Shown: positions 35,358 to 46,035, numbered from the stretch's first letter. The stretch: 64,000 bases of DNA from Molossus alvarezi (GCA_037176705.1 CM073886.1:88013501-88077500); one strand, 5' to 3'. Notes: generated from the letters alone by a model not told the origin. Made by a program: numbers and translations.

Positions 35358-35515
35358 ACATTCAGCTAATTTTTAATTTTAGATATGTTGTGTTTCAGTT
35401 GTAATATTTCTCCTTAGTTTTATAAAAATGGTTTCTATTTATCAGCAGAGATTTCCTGTCTTTTCATTTATTATGATAATACTTTTCTTTATTTTGTTGG
35501 GGATGCTTTCTTTTT

Positions 35516-35777
35516 TTTTTTTTTAATGAATTTTTATTTATTTTTTTGTTACAGATATTTTACCTTTTTACCCCCTTGGCACCCGCCACCCCACCCTACA
35601 TCCGCCCCGTCCCCGGCTTAGTTGTCCATGTCCATTGGTCATGCATACATGCATATAAGTTCTGTGGATTATCTCTTCCCACCCCCCCACCCCCCCATCG
35701 CCTCTTCTGAGGGATGTCAGTCTGTGCCCTACTTCCATGTGTCTGGGTCTACTGTATTCCTCAGACTGTTATGTTCA
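35516..35777 (-). other. L1 3' UTR with G-quadruplex-prone tract
   Basis: On the L1 sense strand, two G-rich clusters are present: G-runs of 7, 7 and 3 separated by single T bases (35678-35697) and several G3-G5 runs at about 35568-35615. Such polypurine 3' UTR tracts are known in other mammalian L1s and can fold into G-quadruplexes. Confidence 0.75.
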
Positions 35778-36296
35778 TTATATTCCGTATATAAGTGAGA
35801 TCATGTGGTATTTGTCTTTTTCTGCTTGGCTTCTTTCACTTAGGATAATACTTTCCAGATCCCTCCATGTCGTCTCAAAGGATAAGAGATCTTTCTTTCT
35901 TACCGCTGCATAGTACTCCATTGTGTATATGTACCACCGCTTTTTTATCCATTCGTCTACTGGTGGACACTTGGGCTGTTTCCAGATCTTAGCTATTGTA
36001 AATAGTGCTGCTATGAACACGGGGGTACATATCTTCTTCCTGATTGGTGTTTCAGACTTCTTAGGGTATATTCCCAGCAGTGGGATCACTGGGTCAAATG
36101 GAAGTTCAATTTTTAATTTTTTGAGGTAGCACCATATTGTTTTCCATAGCGGCTGCACCAGTCTGCATTCCCACCAGCAGTGTATTAGAGTCCCCTTTTC
36201 TCCACACCCTCGCCAACACTTGTTGTTTGATGATTTGTTGATGGCGGCCATTCTGACAGGTGTGAGGTGATACCTCATTGTTGTTTTGATTTGCAT
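35778..36296 (-). pseudogene. L1 ORF2 C-terminal segment
   Basis: About 170 residues that end ORF2 in the normal place. They contain the L1 cysteine-rich motif C-X3-C-X7-H-X4-C as Cys27, Cys31, His39 and Cys44 of this segment, which supports ORF2 RNA binding and retrotransposition in other L1s. The segment is out of frame with the RT segment because a two-base GA is missing near 36297, judged against the copies at 22.66 kb and 63.78 kb. Confidence 0.92.
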
Positions 36297-38742
36297 CTCT
36301 GATGATTAGTGATGTTGAGCATTTCTTCATATGTCTTTTGGCCATTTGTATGTCCTGTTTGGAGAGGTGTCTATTCAGCTCCTCTGCCCATTTTTTAATT
36401 GGGTTCTTTGTCTTCCTTTTGTGGAGTTGTATGAGCACTCTATATCTATTGGAGATTAACCCCTTATCTGATACATCATTGGCAATGATGTTCTCCCATA
36501 CAGTGGGTTGCCTTTCCATTTTGATGATTGTGTCTTTTGCTGTGCAGAAGCTTTTTAGTTTGATGTAGTCCCATGTGTTCATTTTCTCCTTTATTTCTGT
36601 TGCCTTAGGAGATGTATCAGTGAAAATTCTGCTCCGTATGATGTCCGAAATTTTGTTGCCTACATTTTCTTCTAGAATTTTTATGGATTCACGGGTCACA
36701 TTTAAGTCTTTTATCCATTTTGAGTTTATTTTTGTGTATGGTGTAAGTTGATGGTCTAGTTTCATTTTTTTGCATGTAGCTGTCCAATTTTCCCAACACC
36801 ATTTATTAAAGAGGCTGTCTTTACTCCACTGTATGCTCTTGCCACCTTTGTCAAATATTAATTGAGCGTATTGCCTTGGGTCCATTTCTGGGTTTTCAGT
36901 TCTGTTCCACTGGTCTATATGCCTGTTCTTGTGCCAGTACCAGGCTGTTTTGGTTACAGTCGCTTTGTAGTATAACCTGATATCTGGTATTGTGATCCCA
37001 CCTACTTTGTTCTTCTTTTTCAAGATTGCTGTGGCTATTCGGGGTCTTTTTTGGTTCCATATGAACTTTTGAAGTATTTGTTCTAGTTCTATGAAATATG
37101 TCGTTGGTATTTTGATGGGGATTGCATTGAATCTATAGATTGCTTTGGGTAGTATTGACATTTTAATGATGTTAATTCTTCCAATCCATGAACAGGGTAT
37201 GTGCTTCCACTTTTTTATATCTTCCTCTATTTCTTTTTTAAATGACCTGTAGTTTTCTGCAAGTAGGTCCTTTACTTCTTTGGTTAAGTTTATTCCTAGG
37301 TATCGTAATTTTTTTGGCGCGATGGTAAATGGGATTGTTTTTTCAGTTTTTCTTTCTGTGAGTTCATCATTGGTGTACAAGAATGCTGTCGATTTCTTGA
37401 CGCTAATTTTGTACCCTGCTACTTTGCCAAATTCATTTATTAAGTCTAATAGATTTTTGATGGAGTCTTTAGGGTTTTCTATGTACAATATCATGTCATC
37501 TGCAAATAATGACAGTTTCACTTCCTCCTTTCCAATTTGGATCCCTTTTATTTTTTCTTCATGTCTGATTGCTGTGGCTAAGACTTCCAGTACAATGTTA
37601 AATAAGAGTGGCGAAAGTGGACATCCCTGTCTTGTTCCTGTTCTTAATGGAAATGTTTTTAGTTTCTGTCCATTGAGTATGATGTTGGCTGTAGGTCTTT
37701 CATATATGGCCTTTATTATGTCTAGATATGATACCTCTATTCCTACATTGCTGAGCGTTTTTATCAGAAATGGATGCTGGATTTTGTCGAATGCCTTTTC
37801 GGCATCTATTGATATGATCATGTGGTTTTTATTCTTCATTTTGTTTATGTGGTGTATCACGTTTATTGATTTGCGAATATTGTACCAGCCTTGCATCCCT
37901 GGGATGAATCCCACTTGGTCATGGTGAATAATTTTTTTGATGTATTTCTGGATCCGATTTGCTAATAGTTTGTTCAGGATTTTGGCGTCTATGTTCATCA
38001 GGGATATTGGCCTGTAGTTTTCTTTCTTCGTAGTGTCTTTTTCTGGTTTTGGAATTAGAATTATGCTGGCTTCATAGAACGTGTTTGGAAGTCTTCCTTC
38101 TTCTTGAATTTTTTGAAAGAGTTTGTGGAGAATGGGTGTTAGTTCTTTTTTGAATGTTTGGTAAAACTCCCCCGTGAAGCCATCTGGGCCTGGGCTTTTG
38201 TTTGCTGGGAGAGTCTTGTTTACCTCTTCAATTTCCTTAGTTGTTATTGGTCCGTTCAAGTTTTCTATCTCTTCCAGGAATAGTTTTGGGAGACTGTGTG
38301 TTTCTAGAAATTTGTCCATTTCGCTTAGATTGTCAAATTTGTTGCCATATAGTTGTTCGTAGTAGTTGTTAATGATCTTTAGTATTTCCGTGGTGTTGGC
38401 TGTTACTTCTCCTCTTTCATTTCTGATTTTGTGTATTTGGGTTCTCTCTCTTTGTTTCTTGGTGAGTCTAGCTAAGGGTCCATCAATCTTGTTTATCTTT
38501 TCGAAAAACCAGCTCTTTGTTTCATTGATCCTTTGAATTGTTTTTTTGGTCTCTATGTCATTTATTTCTGCTCTGATCTTTACTATTTCCTTCCTTCTAC
38601 TTACTCTAGGGTTTTCTTTTTGTTTGCTTTCTAATTCTTTAAGTTGTGAGGTTAGACAGTCAATTAGAAATTTTTCTTGTTTTTTGAGGTAGGCCTGTAG
38701 TCCTATGAACTTCCCTCTCAGACTGCTTTCGCTGCATCCCAT
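36106..38742 (-). pseudogene. L1 ORF2 reverse transcriptase segment
   Basis: The longest open frame in the window, 878 codons. It holds the reverse transcriptase core: [13 protein letters not shown], with the first catalytic Asp at 313; [11 protein letters not shown] at 371-381; and FADD at 413-416 with the two catalytic Asp. The conserved downstream 'thumb' and linker words [11 protein letters not shown] and AWYWHKNR follow. The frame continues ~60 codons past the 3' frameshift with non-L1 residues. The apparent Met start is an artefact: one C seems to be missing near 38720, so this segment is detached from the endonuclease. RT catalytic residues look intact. Confidence 0.95.
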
Positions 38743-38906
38743 AGATTTTGTGTTGTTGTGTGTTCATTCTCATTGGTTTCCAGGAAGTTTTTAATTTCTT
38801 CCTTGATCTCCTCAGTGACCCATTCATTGTTTAATAACATTTAGCCTATTTAGCCTCCATGTGTTGAAATGTCTTTGCATGTTCTTGTTGCAATTGATTT
38901 CTAGTT

Positions 38907-39602
38907 TCATGCCATTGTGATCTGAGAAGATGCTTGATATGATTTCAATCTTCTTGAACTTGTAGAGATTAGGTTGTGTCCTATCATGTGGTGTATCTTT
39001 GAGAATGTCCCATGTGCACTTGAGAAGAATGTGTATTCTGTAGTTTTGGGGTGTAATTCTCTGTAGATATCTATTAAATCCATTTGGTCTAGTGCTTCAT
39101 TTAGAGTCTCTGTTTCCTTGCTAATTTTTTGCCTAGAGGATCTATCCAGTGCTGTCAACGGGGTGTTGAAGTCCCCTGCTATGATTGTATTGTTGTTGAT
39201 TTCTCCTTGGAAGTCCTCCAGAAGATTTTTAACATATTTTGGTGCTCCTATATTGGGTGCATATATGTTCATCAAGGTTGTATCTTCCTGTTGGATAGAT
39301 CCTTTCAATATTATGTAGTGGCTGTCTTTGTCTCTAGTTATGGTCTTCATTTTGAAATCTATTTTATCAGATATGAGAATTGCTACCCCAGCTTTTTTTT
39401 GCTTTCCATTTGCTTGGAAAATTTTTTTCCATCCCTTCACTTTCAACCTATGTGAGTCTTTTGTTGAGAGATGGGTCTCTTGTAAACAACATATAGATGA
39501 GTCATGCTTTCTTATCCAATCAACTACTCTGTGTCTTTTTATGGGAGCATTCAATCCATTTACGTTTAAGGTGATTATTGATATGTACTTATTTATTGCC
39601 AT
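38907..39602 (-). pseudogene. L1 ORF2 endonuclease segment
   Basis: Begins at the true ORF2 ATG (39602-39600) and encodes an apurinic-like endonuclease domain. Catalytic positions equivalent to human L1 are present: Asn13 in TLNVNGLN, Glu42 in LQETHL, Tyr114 in IYAPN, Asp144 and Asn146 in AGDFNTP, Thr191 in YTFF. The residue equivalent to the human catalytic Asp205 is His204 (codon CAC, 38993-38991). The frame is then lost just after IGH, about 30 residues before the domain should end; the expected SDH words are readable in another frame near 38910-38960. The endonuclease would not work. Confidence 0.95.
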
Positions 39603-39690
39603 TTTTGTTTAGTGTGGTTTCATTTTTCTTCCCATTTCTACTGCTAATTAGAGCAGTCCTTTTAACATTTCTTGCAGTGCTGGTTTGGTG

Positions 39691-40530
39691 CTAATGTATT
39701 CCCTTAGCCTTTTTTTTGTCTGGGAAGCTCTTTATTTGACCTTCTATTTTGAATGATAGCCTAGCTGGGTAGAGTAGTCTTGGATTGAGATTTTTGTTTT
39801 TCATGACTTTGATTACTTCATGCCATTCCCTTCTGGCCTGTAGTGTTTCTTGTGAGAAGTCAGCTGAGAGCCTTATGGGGTTTCCTTTGTAGGTAACCTG
39901 TTGCTTATCTCTTGCTGCTCTTAGGATTCTCTCTTTGTCTTTAATTTGTGGCATTTTAATTACTATGTGTCTTGGTGTGGGCCTGTTTGGGTTCTTCTTA
40001 CTTGGGACTCTCTGTGCTTCTTGAACTTGAATGCCTTCTTCCTTCACCAAATTAGGGAAGTTTTCTCTCACTATTTTTTTGAATATATTCTCTATCCCTT
40101 GCTCATTTTCTTCTTCTTCGGGGACTCCTATGATGCGAATATTATTACGTTTCCAGTTGTCCCATAGTTCTCTTAAGCTGTCTTCCTGTTTTTTAATAGA
40201 TTTTTCCTTTTGTTTTTCTGATTGGTTGATTTTTTCTACCCTGTCTTCTAATTCACTGATCCGGTCTTCAGCTTCCTCTACTCTGCTTTTTAAACCTTCC
40301 AATGTGTTTTTCATTTCTGATATGTCATTTTTTATCTCTTCTTGTTGGTTTTTAATTTCCAATTGGCTTATTTTCAGTGTCTCTATGTCCTTACTCATGC
40401 TGTTCAGCTTCCTCAAGATCATGGCTCTGAATTCTAGCTCTGTTAACATGCCTAATTGCTCCACATTGATCTCATCTTCGGTGGAGGTCTCTTGCTCTTT
40501 CATTTGGCTTCTGTTTCTGTGTTTCACCAT
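39691..40530 (-). CDS. L1 ORF1 protein, C-terminus frameshifted
   Basis: RNA-binding chaperone of L1; it trimerises and coats L1 RNA in the cytoplasm. I start it at the ATG at 40530 (MVKHRN), because the upstream extension to 40542 would use GTG. The 279 residues comprise a short basic N-terminus, a coiled coil at about 45-118 with heptad repeats (RVEEAEDRISELEDRVEK), an RRM-like domain near NIRIIGVPE (130-137) to ILRAAR (202-207), and the CTD with LQARREW (230-236). An eighth A in an A-run near 39710 shifts the frame, so the last ~20 residues are replaced by a short tail ending at 39691. The original stop lies at 39658-39660, 55 bases before the ORF2 ATG. Confidence 0.93.
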   Translation of the reverse strand: MVKHRNRSQMKEQETSTEDEINVEQLGMLTELEFRAMILRKLNSMSKDIETLKISQLEIKNQQEEIKNDISEMKNTLEGLKSRVEEAEDRISELEDRVEKINQSEKQKEKSIKKQEDSLRELWDNWKRNNIRIIGVPEEEENEQGIENIFKKIVRENFPNLVKEEGIQVQEAQRVPSKKNPNRPTPRHIVIKMPQIKDKERILRAARDKQQVTYKGNPIRLSADFSQETLQARREWHEVIKVMKNKNLNPRLLYPARLSFKIEGQIKSFPDKKKAKGIH

Positions 40531-41347
40531 TTTGGCTGTCACTGTGGGCTTTGGAGCCTGTCAAGTTCTCCCTGTGGGTGTTGGTGTTCTGCTGTTTGTG
40601 GCTCCCTCTCCTGTGCTTAGATGAGCGAGGGAGGACCTACGTTGAACACCACTGTCAAGTCTTACTTTCCTGGTTAAAGTTGCCAGCCCAGGAAAGGTAC
40701 TGTTGTCCTCTAGCTTTTTGCCTGGGGGCTAGCAGTCTAGATTACTTGATGAGGTTTGGGTTGTCAGTTGATTGAAAAACTCCCTCTGGTGCTCAGCCAA
40801 GGGGCTTTCATGAGGGTGGGGCAGATGCTGGTTGTTAGTGAGCCTCAATTAGCACTTCAATGGCCCACAGGGTGGGGTTGGATCTCCGAGGGAGGGGCTG
40901 CTGCCTCTCCTCAGAGCCCTGGGAAGGAGCAATCTGGCCACCGTCCTGGGTGGCAGCAACTCAGCCAAAGCTCTAAGCGCCCTCCAAACCCCGAGTGCCC
41001 CGACACAGTTTCAGTCCAGTCTGCCCTCCCTCTGCCGGAGCCCAAGGTGAGTGGCTGTGGCTGTTTCAGCCTCTGTGCAGGCTGCGCTGTGGAGCCACCT
41101 GGGAGTGTGACCCGAGGGCGCTGCTCCCAGCTTAGGTTGCTGCCGAGCTGCCGTGGGCTCCCAGCCCAGTCTCGCGCCTTCGCAAGCCTACCGGGATGGA
41201 GTCAGTGTCCCTCGTTGTATGGTCCTCCAAGCTGCTTTTCTGTTGGTTTTTCCCGTCGATTTGTCTGTGTTATAGTTGTAATTCCAGTTTGGTTCTGGGA
41301 GACGGTCTGTGTAGCTCCGTTCACTCCGCCGCCATTTTTCGGTTCTC
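40531..41347 (-). promoter_or_regulatory. L1 5' UTR / internal promoter
   Basis: About 820 bases, GC-rich relative to the surroundings and CpG-containing, lying between the target-site duplication and the ORF1 ATG. L1 5' UTRs carry an internal pol II promoter that directs transcription from the element's first base. No tandem monomers of the mouse type are visible. Confidence 0.85.
41328..41339 (-). promoter_or_regulatory. YY1-type site at the L1 start
   Basis: On the minus strand this reads AAAAATGGCGGC, about 9-20 bases into the element, matching the YY1 core AANATGGCGGC exactly. In human L1 a YY1 site in the same place sets the transcription start. Conserved placement in a bat L1 suggests the same role. 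Confidence 0.75.
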
Positions 41348-41738
41348 GGGGATGCTTTCTTTTTATATGGTGACAGATTTTAGATTATACCCTTAAATTT
41401 GTGAATGATTGATTGTAGAAATTCTTAATGCCATTATATTTTTTGCTTTGCTTCAGCAGGCAATTAGCTTGGTGACTCAAAATGCAAACTCTGTCTCTTG
41501 TATGGTGGTTCAACCCTCAGTGTGTGTGGTTTTTTTTTCTTTGCTGAAGTTCTTGTAGTCTATTATATGCACATGGGATTCAAGGGTCATTCAAATTCTT
41601 GGGAAGAGTGTATGTACAAAATTTGGGGTTCTTTCTCTTCAGATCACTTCTTTCTGGAATTTCTTGCCCACTTTCCAGTAGTTGTGGTTGCCCAAATTCT
41701 GTTATTTAGTCATTTTCTTAAAAAATTTTTGATTTTTC

Positions 41739-41978
41739 ACCCTGGCCAGTTTTGCTCAGCCGTTAGAGCATCAGCCTGCAGATCGGAGAGTTCCAGGTTC
41801 AGTTCCCGCTAAGGGCATGTACCTCGGTTGCAGTTTGTCTCTGACCCTAGTTGGGGTCATGTGGGTGGCAACCACTCGGTGTGTCTCTCTCACATCGATG
41901 TTTCTCTCTCTCTCTTTCTTCCTCCCACTCTATCTGAAGATAAATGCAAAAAAGTCCTTGGGTGAGGATAAAAAAAAA
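41739..41978 (+). mobile_element. VES-type bat SINE
   Basis: Forward; head 'ccctggccagttttgctcag', B-box 'ggttcagttcccgctaa', tail 'tccttgggtgaggat' plus A-run. Duplication 'ttgatttttc' at 41729-41738 and 41979-41988. Confidence 0.94.
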
Positions 41979-42230
41979 TTGATTTTTCTATTAGAGATTT
42001 GGTCACCCTGTGTGACACTAACTTCAGCCTGCCTTCAGGCAGAAGCATAAAAATTATTAACTCACACTGTACCAATCCCTTCTATCAAATCTTAGCTCCT
42101 ATCCAGAATTTGCCTGCTTGAGTTCACTCTCCAGTAACCTTTCAATATTTCATTTTTGTTTGTATATTTTGCCCATGTATTATAGTTATCTACTGGAGAT
42201 TAGGGTCTGGTAGGAATTTTTGTAGTCATA

Positions 42231-43110
42231 CTGAAAGTAAAAAAAAATAATAATTTAAAATAAGATAAATTTCTTATAAAATAGAAATAATATTATCTCA
42301 TTGCCCCTGAAGTTCAAAATTTGGAGTTAAAAGTATATTTGAAAATAAATATAAATTCAGTTAATCTCTATTATGGGTGTCATTTTTTAAAAAAATCACA
42401 AAACTATGTAAACAGACTAAACATAAATATGAAATATAAAAAAAAACAACTTTAGACATAATTCTGCTTCAAACGCATTAACAATATTTGAGGAGCCTAG
42501 TCTGGATTCTGTGATGTAACATTTAAAAATAGATGAGAGAAGATTTGTCCAAGGCTTTTAAAAATAAATGTTAGGCCAGTGAAGTCCTCTGAGACTAAGT
42601 GAGTCTTCCAGAGACTCAAAATCCCCCCAACTTATCTCAGATAAAGTTCTTTAATACTGACTATGGAGTTGAGAGGAAGTCATACTAATGTGTGTGAATC
42701 CAGTGATAGCAGTGAAAAATGGTTACCTGTGGGTCTGTGTCAGATGCCCAAAAAAGTATTCATGGAAATAATTCAAGAACCACTGATTTAAAGTTCTTTA
42801 TATGTAGAGAAAAGATAAAAAGAGATATTATTGTATGTAATTGAAAAATTCTGTATAGGATATATATTAATTCCATATGCATGACTTCTGAATCAGATGT
42901 AGAAGGAGGAACATCTTTAAGAGAAATGAAAACTGAGTTTCTTGATTGTTTTTCTGTCTCCTACCTGTTTTCGTTGCTGACTGTGCCATGACAGTACAGG
43001 ACTTTGAGAGGTTTAAATGGAGGGGAACTTCACAAGGAATAGGGTCAGTTCCAGGCCCTGGCCCACAACTCAAAAGCAATTTATTAATTTTTGACAAGTA
43101 TGATACTTAG
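42231..43110. other. AT-rich sequence
   Basis: AT-rich, no exon. 'ttcaagaaccactgattta' near 42773 resembles the end of a MER5-like hAT element, but the remainder is too diverged to call. Confidence 0.35.
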
Positions 43111-43640
43111 TTGCTGGTGATGTGTGAAACAAAATTATTGCAGCTTGAGTGTCCTTATAGCCAATGAGCTTGGAGGAGAATAATTAGATGTGGGTGTGTT
43201 CATGGACTGGAACAAGCTGGTTTACTGGTTTGAGCATCTCAGCTGATGGTGTACTTGCTGTTGGTGGGGATGAGGCAGTCTGTAAAAGGTCTTTAAGGTT
43301 CCCAGAGAGCTCTGCGTTCTGCTCCTAGAGGAGTCCCCAGTCAAACAAACTTGGAGGGTCTGGAGTTTTATTGGGAACCGGGGACTTGTCACAGCTCAAA
43401 GAAGTTTTTGCAACTACTCATTATGGAGCCTCCCCTTGAAAGGTCTCCATATTTTTATTCAGCTTGATGTTTTAGTTGGCCGGGGTCACTTTGGCTAGAG
43501 GGTTTCTGCCTTTTCTTTAGGTTGTTTTCTGGAGAACAAAGTTACTCTTTGAGTTCCCTTTACGGAGGTCTCAGGCAGCCCCCGGGCCACATTGGGCCCT
43601 TCAAGAACTTGTAGCCCTCCCAATATTCTGTCTTTTTGAG
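43111..43640. repeat. Possible LTR-like or other old element
   Basis: A GC-richer block with 'ttattgggaaccggggactt' and 'gggcccttcaagaacttgta', ending sharply near 43640. The style recalls an endogenous retroviral LTR in reverse. I cannot name a family and see no flanking internal genes. Confidence 0.3.
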
Positions 43641-44375
43641 AGGAGATAGTCAAAACAAGCAAGAATTTACCCAGTGCCTTTGCAAGGATATTTATTTGAA
43701 CCAGTGGGTGATTTACTGCTTACATAGAAAAAGTTTGTAGAAATCTCCCAAGAAGGGCATTATTTAAATTATGTGCCTCTCATCTTTTTATAATTTCTGA
43801 TTTCCCAGACTTTTCCTATCATCCAACACCATGTCACCATATGATTTTGTAACAGCTAGTTGTCAGGGCTCTGTGGCGGAGTGGATGTTGATTGGAATGC
43901 GGAGGTTAATCTGGCAGAAACGGAGATATCTCTGGCCACATCCAGACACCAAAGGCATCCAGCGCGTTCTGTAAATGGTGATCCTATTCTTGTGTTTCAC
44001 CCTATTCCAGTCTGAACTGGTGGGCTTCCATTACTTCTCTGGACTCTAACCGTGGCAATCCTGAACTCGACTCTGGAACTTTTAAATTCCCTCAGTTTCT
44101 GTTCATTACTGTGTTTACTTTACCCCAGAACCTATCCTCCGTGTTTCTCCAGACTTCAGAACTGATTTCCAATTTTGATCTGTCCATAGACAGGTTTTCA
44201 ACAGGAAGTGTTTTTTTCTTGACATCCACAAGCTTTAATGAAATAAGTTGTTCACAACTGTTCCGAGGAAATAATTATCTTAAATCTAAAGAAATGAAAA
44301 GTGACGATTGTTCTAGAACATATTTGTTACAAAAAGCATAAGGAGTACCTTGAATTTGGAGTGCAGTAAAAACAG
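43641..44375. other. Unique sequence
   Basis: Repeat-free by eye, with several CpGs around 43880-44060 ('cagcgcgttctgtaaa'). No exon supported; the 76-codon frame 44111-44341 has no domain. Confidence 0.35.
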
Positions 44376-44379
44376 AATG

Positions 44380-44960
44380 ACAAATGCTGCTATGGAAATG
44401 GAGATTGGTACAAGTTTTCTGAAGGGCAATGTGGAAAAATATTTGAAGAACCTTAAAAATATACTTATCTAGAAATTCTCCTTCTAGAAATTTTATCCAA
44501 ATAAAATAAGTACAGAGGCACTAAATATTTATTTAAACTGATTCCATTGTAAGCAATTAACACAACCCAAGAGCTGCAAATGGGAATTAGATAAATATTA
44601 AGTTGAACCTCTAAAATTACTGATAGTTGACAAGTATTGACCTACAGAAATAGTTTTTTTGTGTGTGGTTTAACCCAGTAAATTGTGGGATCTTATCACG
44701 ACAGACTTCTATGCAGTATTGAAAATAATGCTTTAAAGAATATCTAATGCTCATAAATGAAATGCTGTATAGCAAAAGTAGGATATAAAAACCTATATAA
44801 CATGACATCTCCATTTTATTTGATTAAAATACATTGTTGCATATATATGTAAAAATATGATCAGAAAAACGACTAGAAGAAAACATTCATGTTAATAGTT
44901 CACTGAGTGATTGGATTATTGAGTTTTGGGTTTACTTTTGTCTTTGTACCTTTCTGTCTT
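44380..44960 (+). repeat. Old L1 (L1M-type) 3' part
   Basis: Forward ORF2-end text 'gggcaatgtggaaaaatatt' and 'aattctccttctagaaattt', then 'ctatgcagtattgaaaataa' and a 3' UTR. Diverged. Confidence 0.65.
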
Positions 44961-44984
44961 CCCTCAAATGTCTGTGGCTATAAT

Positions 44985-45140
44985 AATACTAGTATTCTGC
45001 ATTTCCTCCTAAAGCAATATAGTAAGCATTTTTTCCATGTTGTATACTCTTCAATATCATTTTAATGGATTCACAATATCTTTAGTAGAATTCCATCAGT
45101 TATTTAAATGTCCCTCAATGGTAGGCTTTTAGGCTGACTC
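44985..45140 (-). repeat. Old L1 fragment, reverse
   Basis: 'caatatcattttaatggatt', 'agtagaattccatcagttat' and 'aatgtccctcaatggtaggc' are the complement of L1 ORF2 C-terminal coding text. Converges with the forward L1 at 44380-44960. Confidence 0.5.
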
Positions 45141-45660
45141 ACCTTTGTTCAGGTGGCATTTATATACCTTTAGCTGCCCAGTGCTTGCTCAGCACAAACA
45201 CTCCCGAAGCCTATGCTGAGGGGTTCAGAGGAAGACTATGTAAAGGTCAGGCTGTCCGGAGCCCTTCCATGTGTGAGAAAGTTCTGCCTGCATGGTGGTG
45301 AGGCTCCATGTGGTGAAAGAGGCTTTGTGTTCCCCACTCACTGGTAAAACATGGATTGAAGAAATACTGTTTCTTCCTTTAGAAAATTTCAGTGCTTGGA
45401 CACATGACTTTATATTGGTCTCTCATCTTGTTTTTGTTTGAGCACAGAAGGGTATCAGGCAGTCAGAGGACATGGAAGGGCAGCATCCCATAGAAGATAT
45501 ACCATCTCCATCCCTCATTCCTGGATACCTCCATGTGAATGGGTGTCTGCTGAGGGCCTGGCCCAGCGGGGGGAATTTAGGGGTGTGGGTGCTTTCTCAG
45601 GGGACAGGAACAGCTGTCTGGCAAAACCCAGGAGAAAGTAGCTACTGTCTATTGTTTCAT
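45141..45660. other. Unique sequence
   Basis: No feature supported; overlapping 67- and 85-codon frames near 45438-45729 have no domain. Confidence 0.35.
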
Positions 45661-46035
45661 TCACTGCATTTATTGAGCTACTGCTATGTATCAGATGATA
45701 GGCTGGACCTAGAAATAGCAGCTGAATAAAATATGCTTTCTGCTTTCCAGGAGCTCACATGAATGATGAGATAGGCATGTGAATGAGTCATTAAGAGGCC
45801 AAGAGAGATGATGACACAAGAGAAATAAAGAGAGTGTTGTGAAGGACACAGAGGAGAAATGTCAGGATTGAAGAAGCTTCCGGAGGAGGTGTTGTGTGAG
45901 TCAGGTGTTAAAGGATGAGTGGTGTGCGGTTGCCAGGTGGTTGAAGGAAGGAAAGAACATGCCTCTGCTCGGGGGGCAGCCCAAACTGGAAGCATGAGGA
46001 TGGGGAGGCTTCTCTTTGAGCCCGGAGCAAACACT
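45661..46035. repeat. Ancient interspersed repeat, family unassigned
   Basis: Continuous text in the style of a common mammalian fossil repeat: 'tttattgagctactgctatg', 'ctttccaggagctcacatga', 'gtgttgtgaaggacacagag', 'aagcttccggaggaggtg' and 'agcatgaggatggggaggct'. Open frames here (119-143 codons) are byproducts. Confidence 0.55.

Larger units (their letters stand above)
35516..41347 (-). mobile_element. Full-length young LINE-1
   Basis: A 5.8-kb L1 on the minus strand, flanked by a perfect 17-bp target-site duplication 'ggggatgctttcttttt' at 35499-35515 and 41348-41364. Order from the 5' end: 5' UTR 41347-40531, ORF1 40530-39691, ORF2 39602 to 35778 in three frame-broken segments, then 3' UTR with a G-rich tract, AATAAA (minus strand, 35533-35538) and a short A-tail. 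It is inserted inside an older L1. The shared duplication, full length and limited decay indicate a recent insertion. Confidence 0.97.
33250..42230 (-). repeat. Old L1 (L1M-type) 5' half, heavily interrupted
   Basis: Reverse-oriented L1M from the ORF1/ORF2 boundary ('gggtcttgtttctatccact' near 33328) through ORF1-like text to the 5' UTR ('tatagttatctactggagat' near 42180). It is broken by VES SINEs at 33912, 34577, 35091 and 41739 and by the full-length young L1 at 35516-41347. No intact frame remains. Confidence 0.65.

Noticed and set aside
37280..37927. 215-codon plus-strand frame
   Set aside because: Antisense shadow of the L1 reverse transcriptase coding region.
40031..40624. 197-codon plus-strand frame
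   Set aside because: Antisense shadow of L1 ORF1, with its start spanning low-complexity heptad-coding DNA.
43111..43640. Confident endogenous retrovirus call
   Set aside because: Style suggests an LTR, but no family, terminal dinucleotides, duplication or internal genes could be verified.
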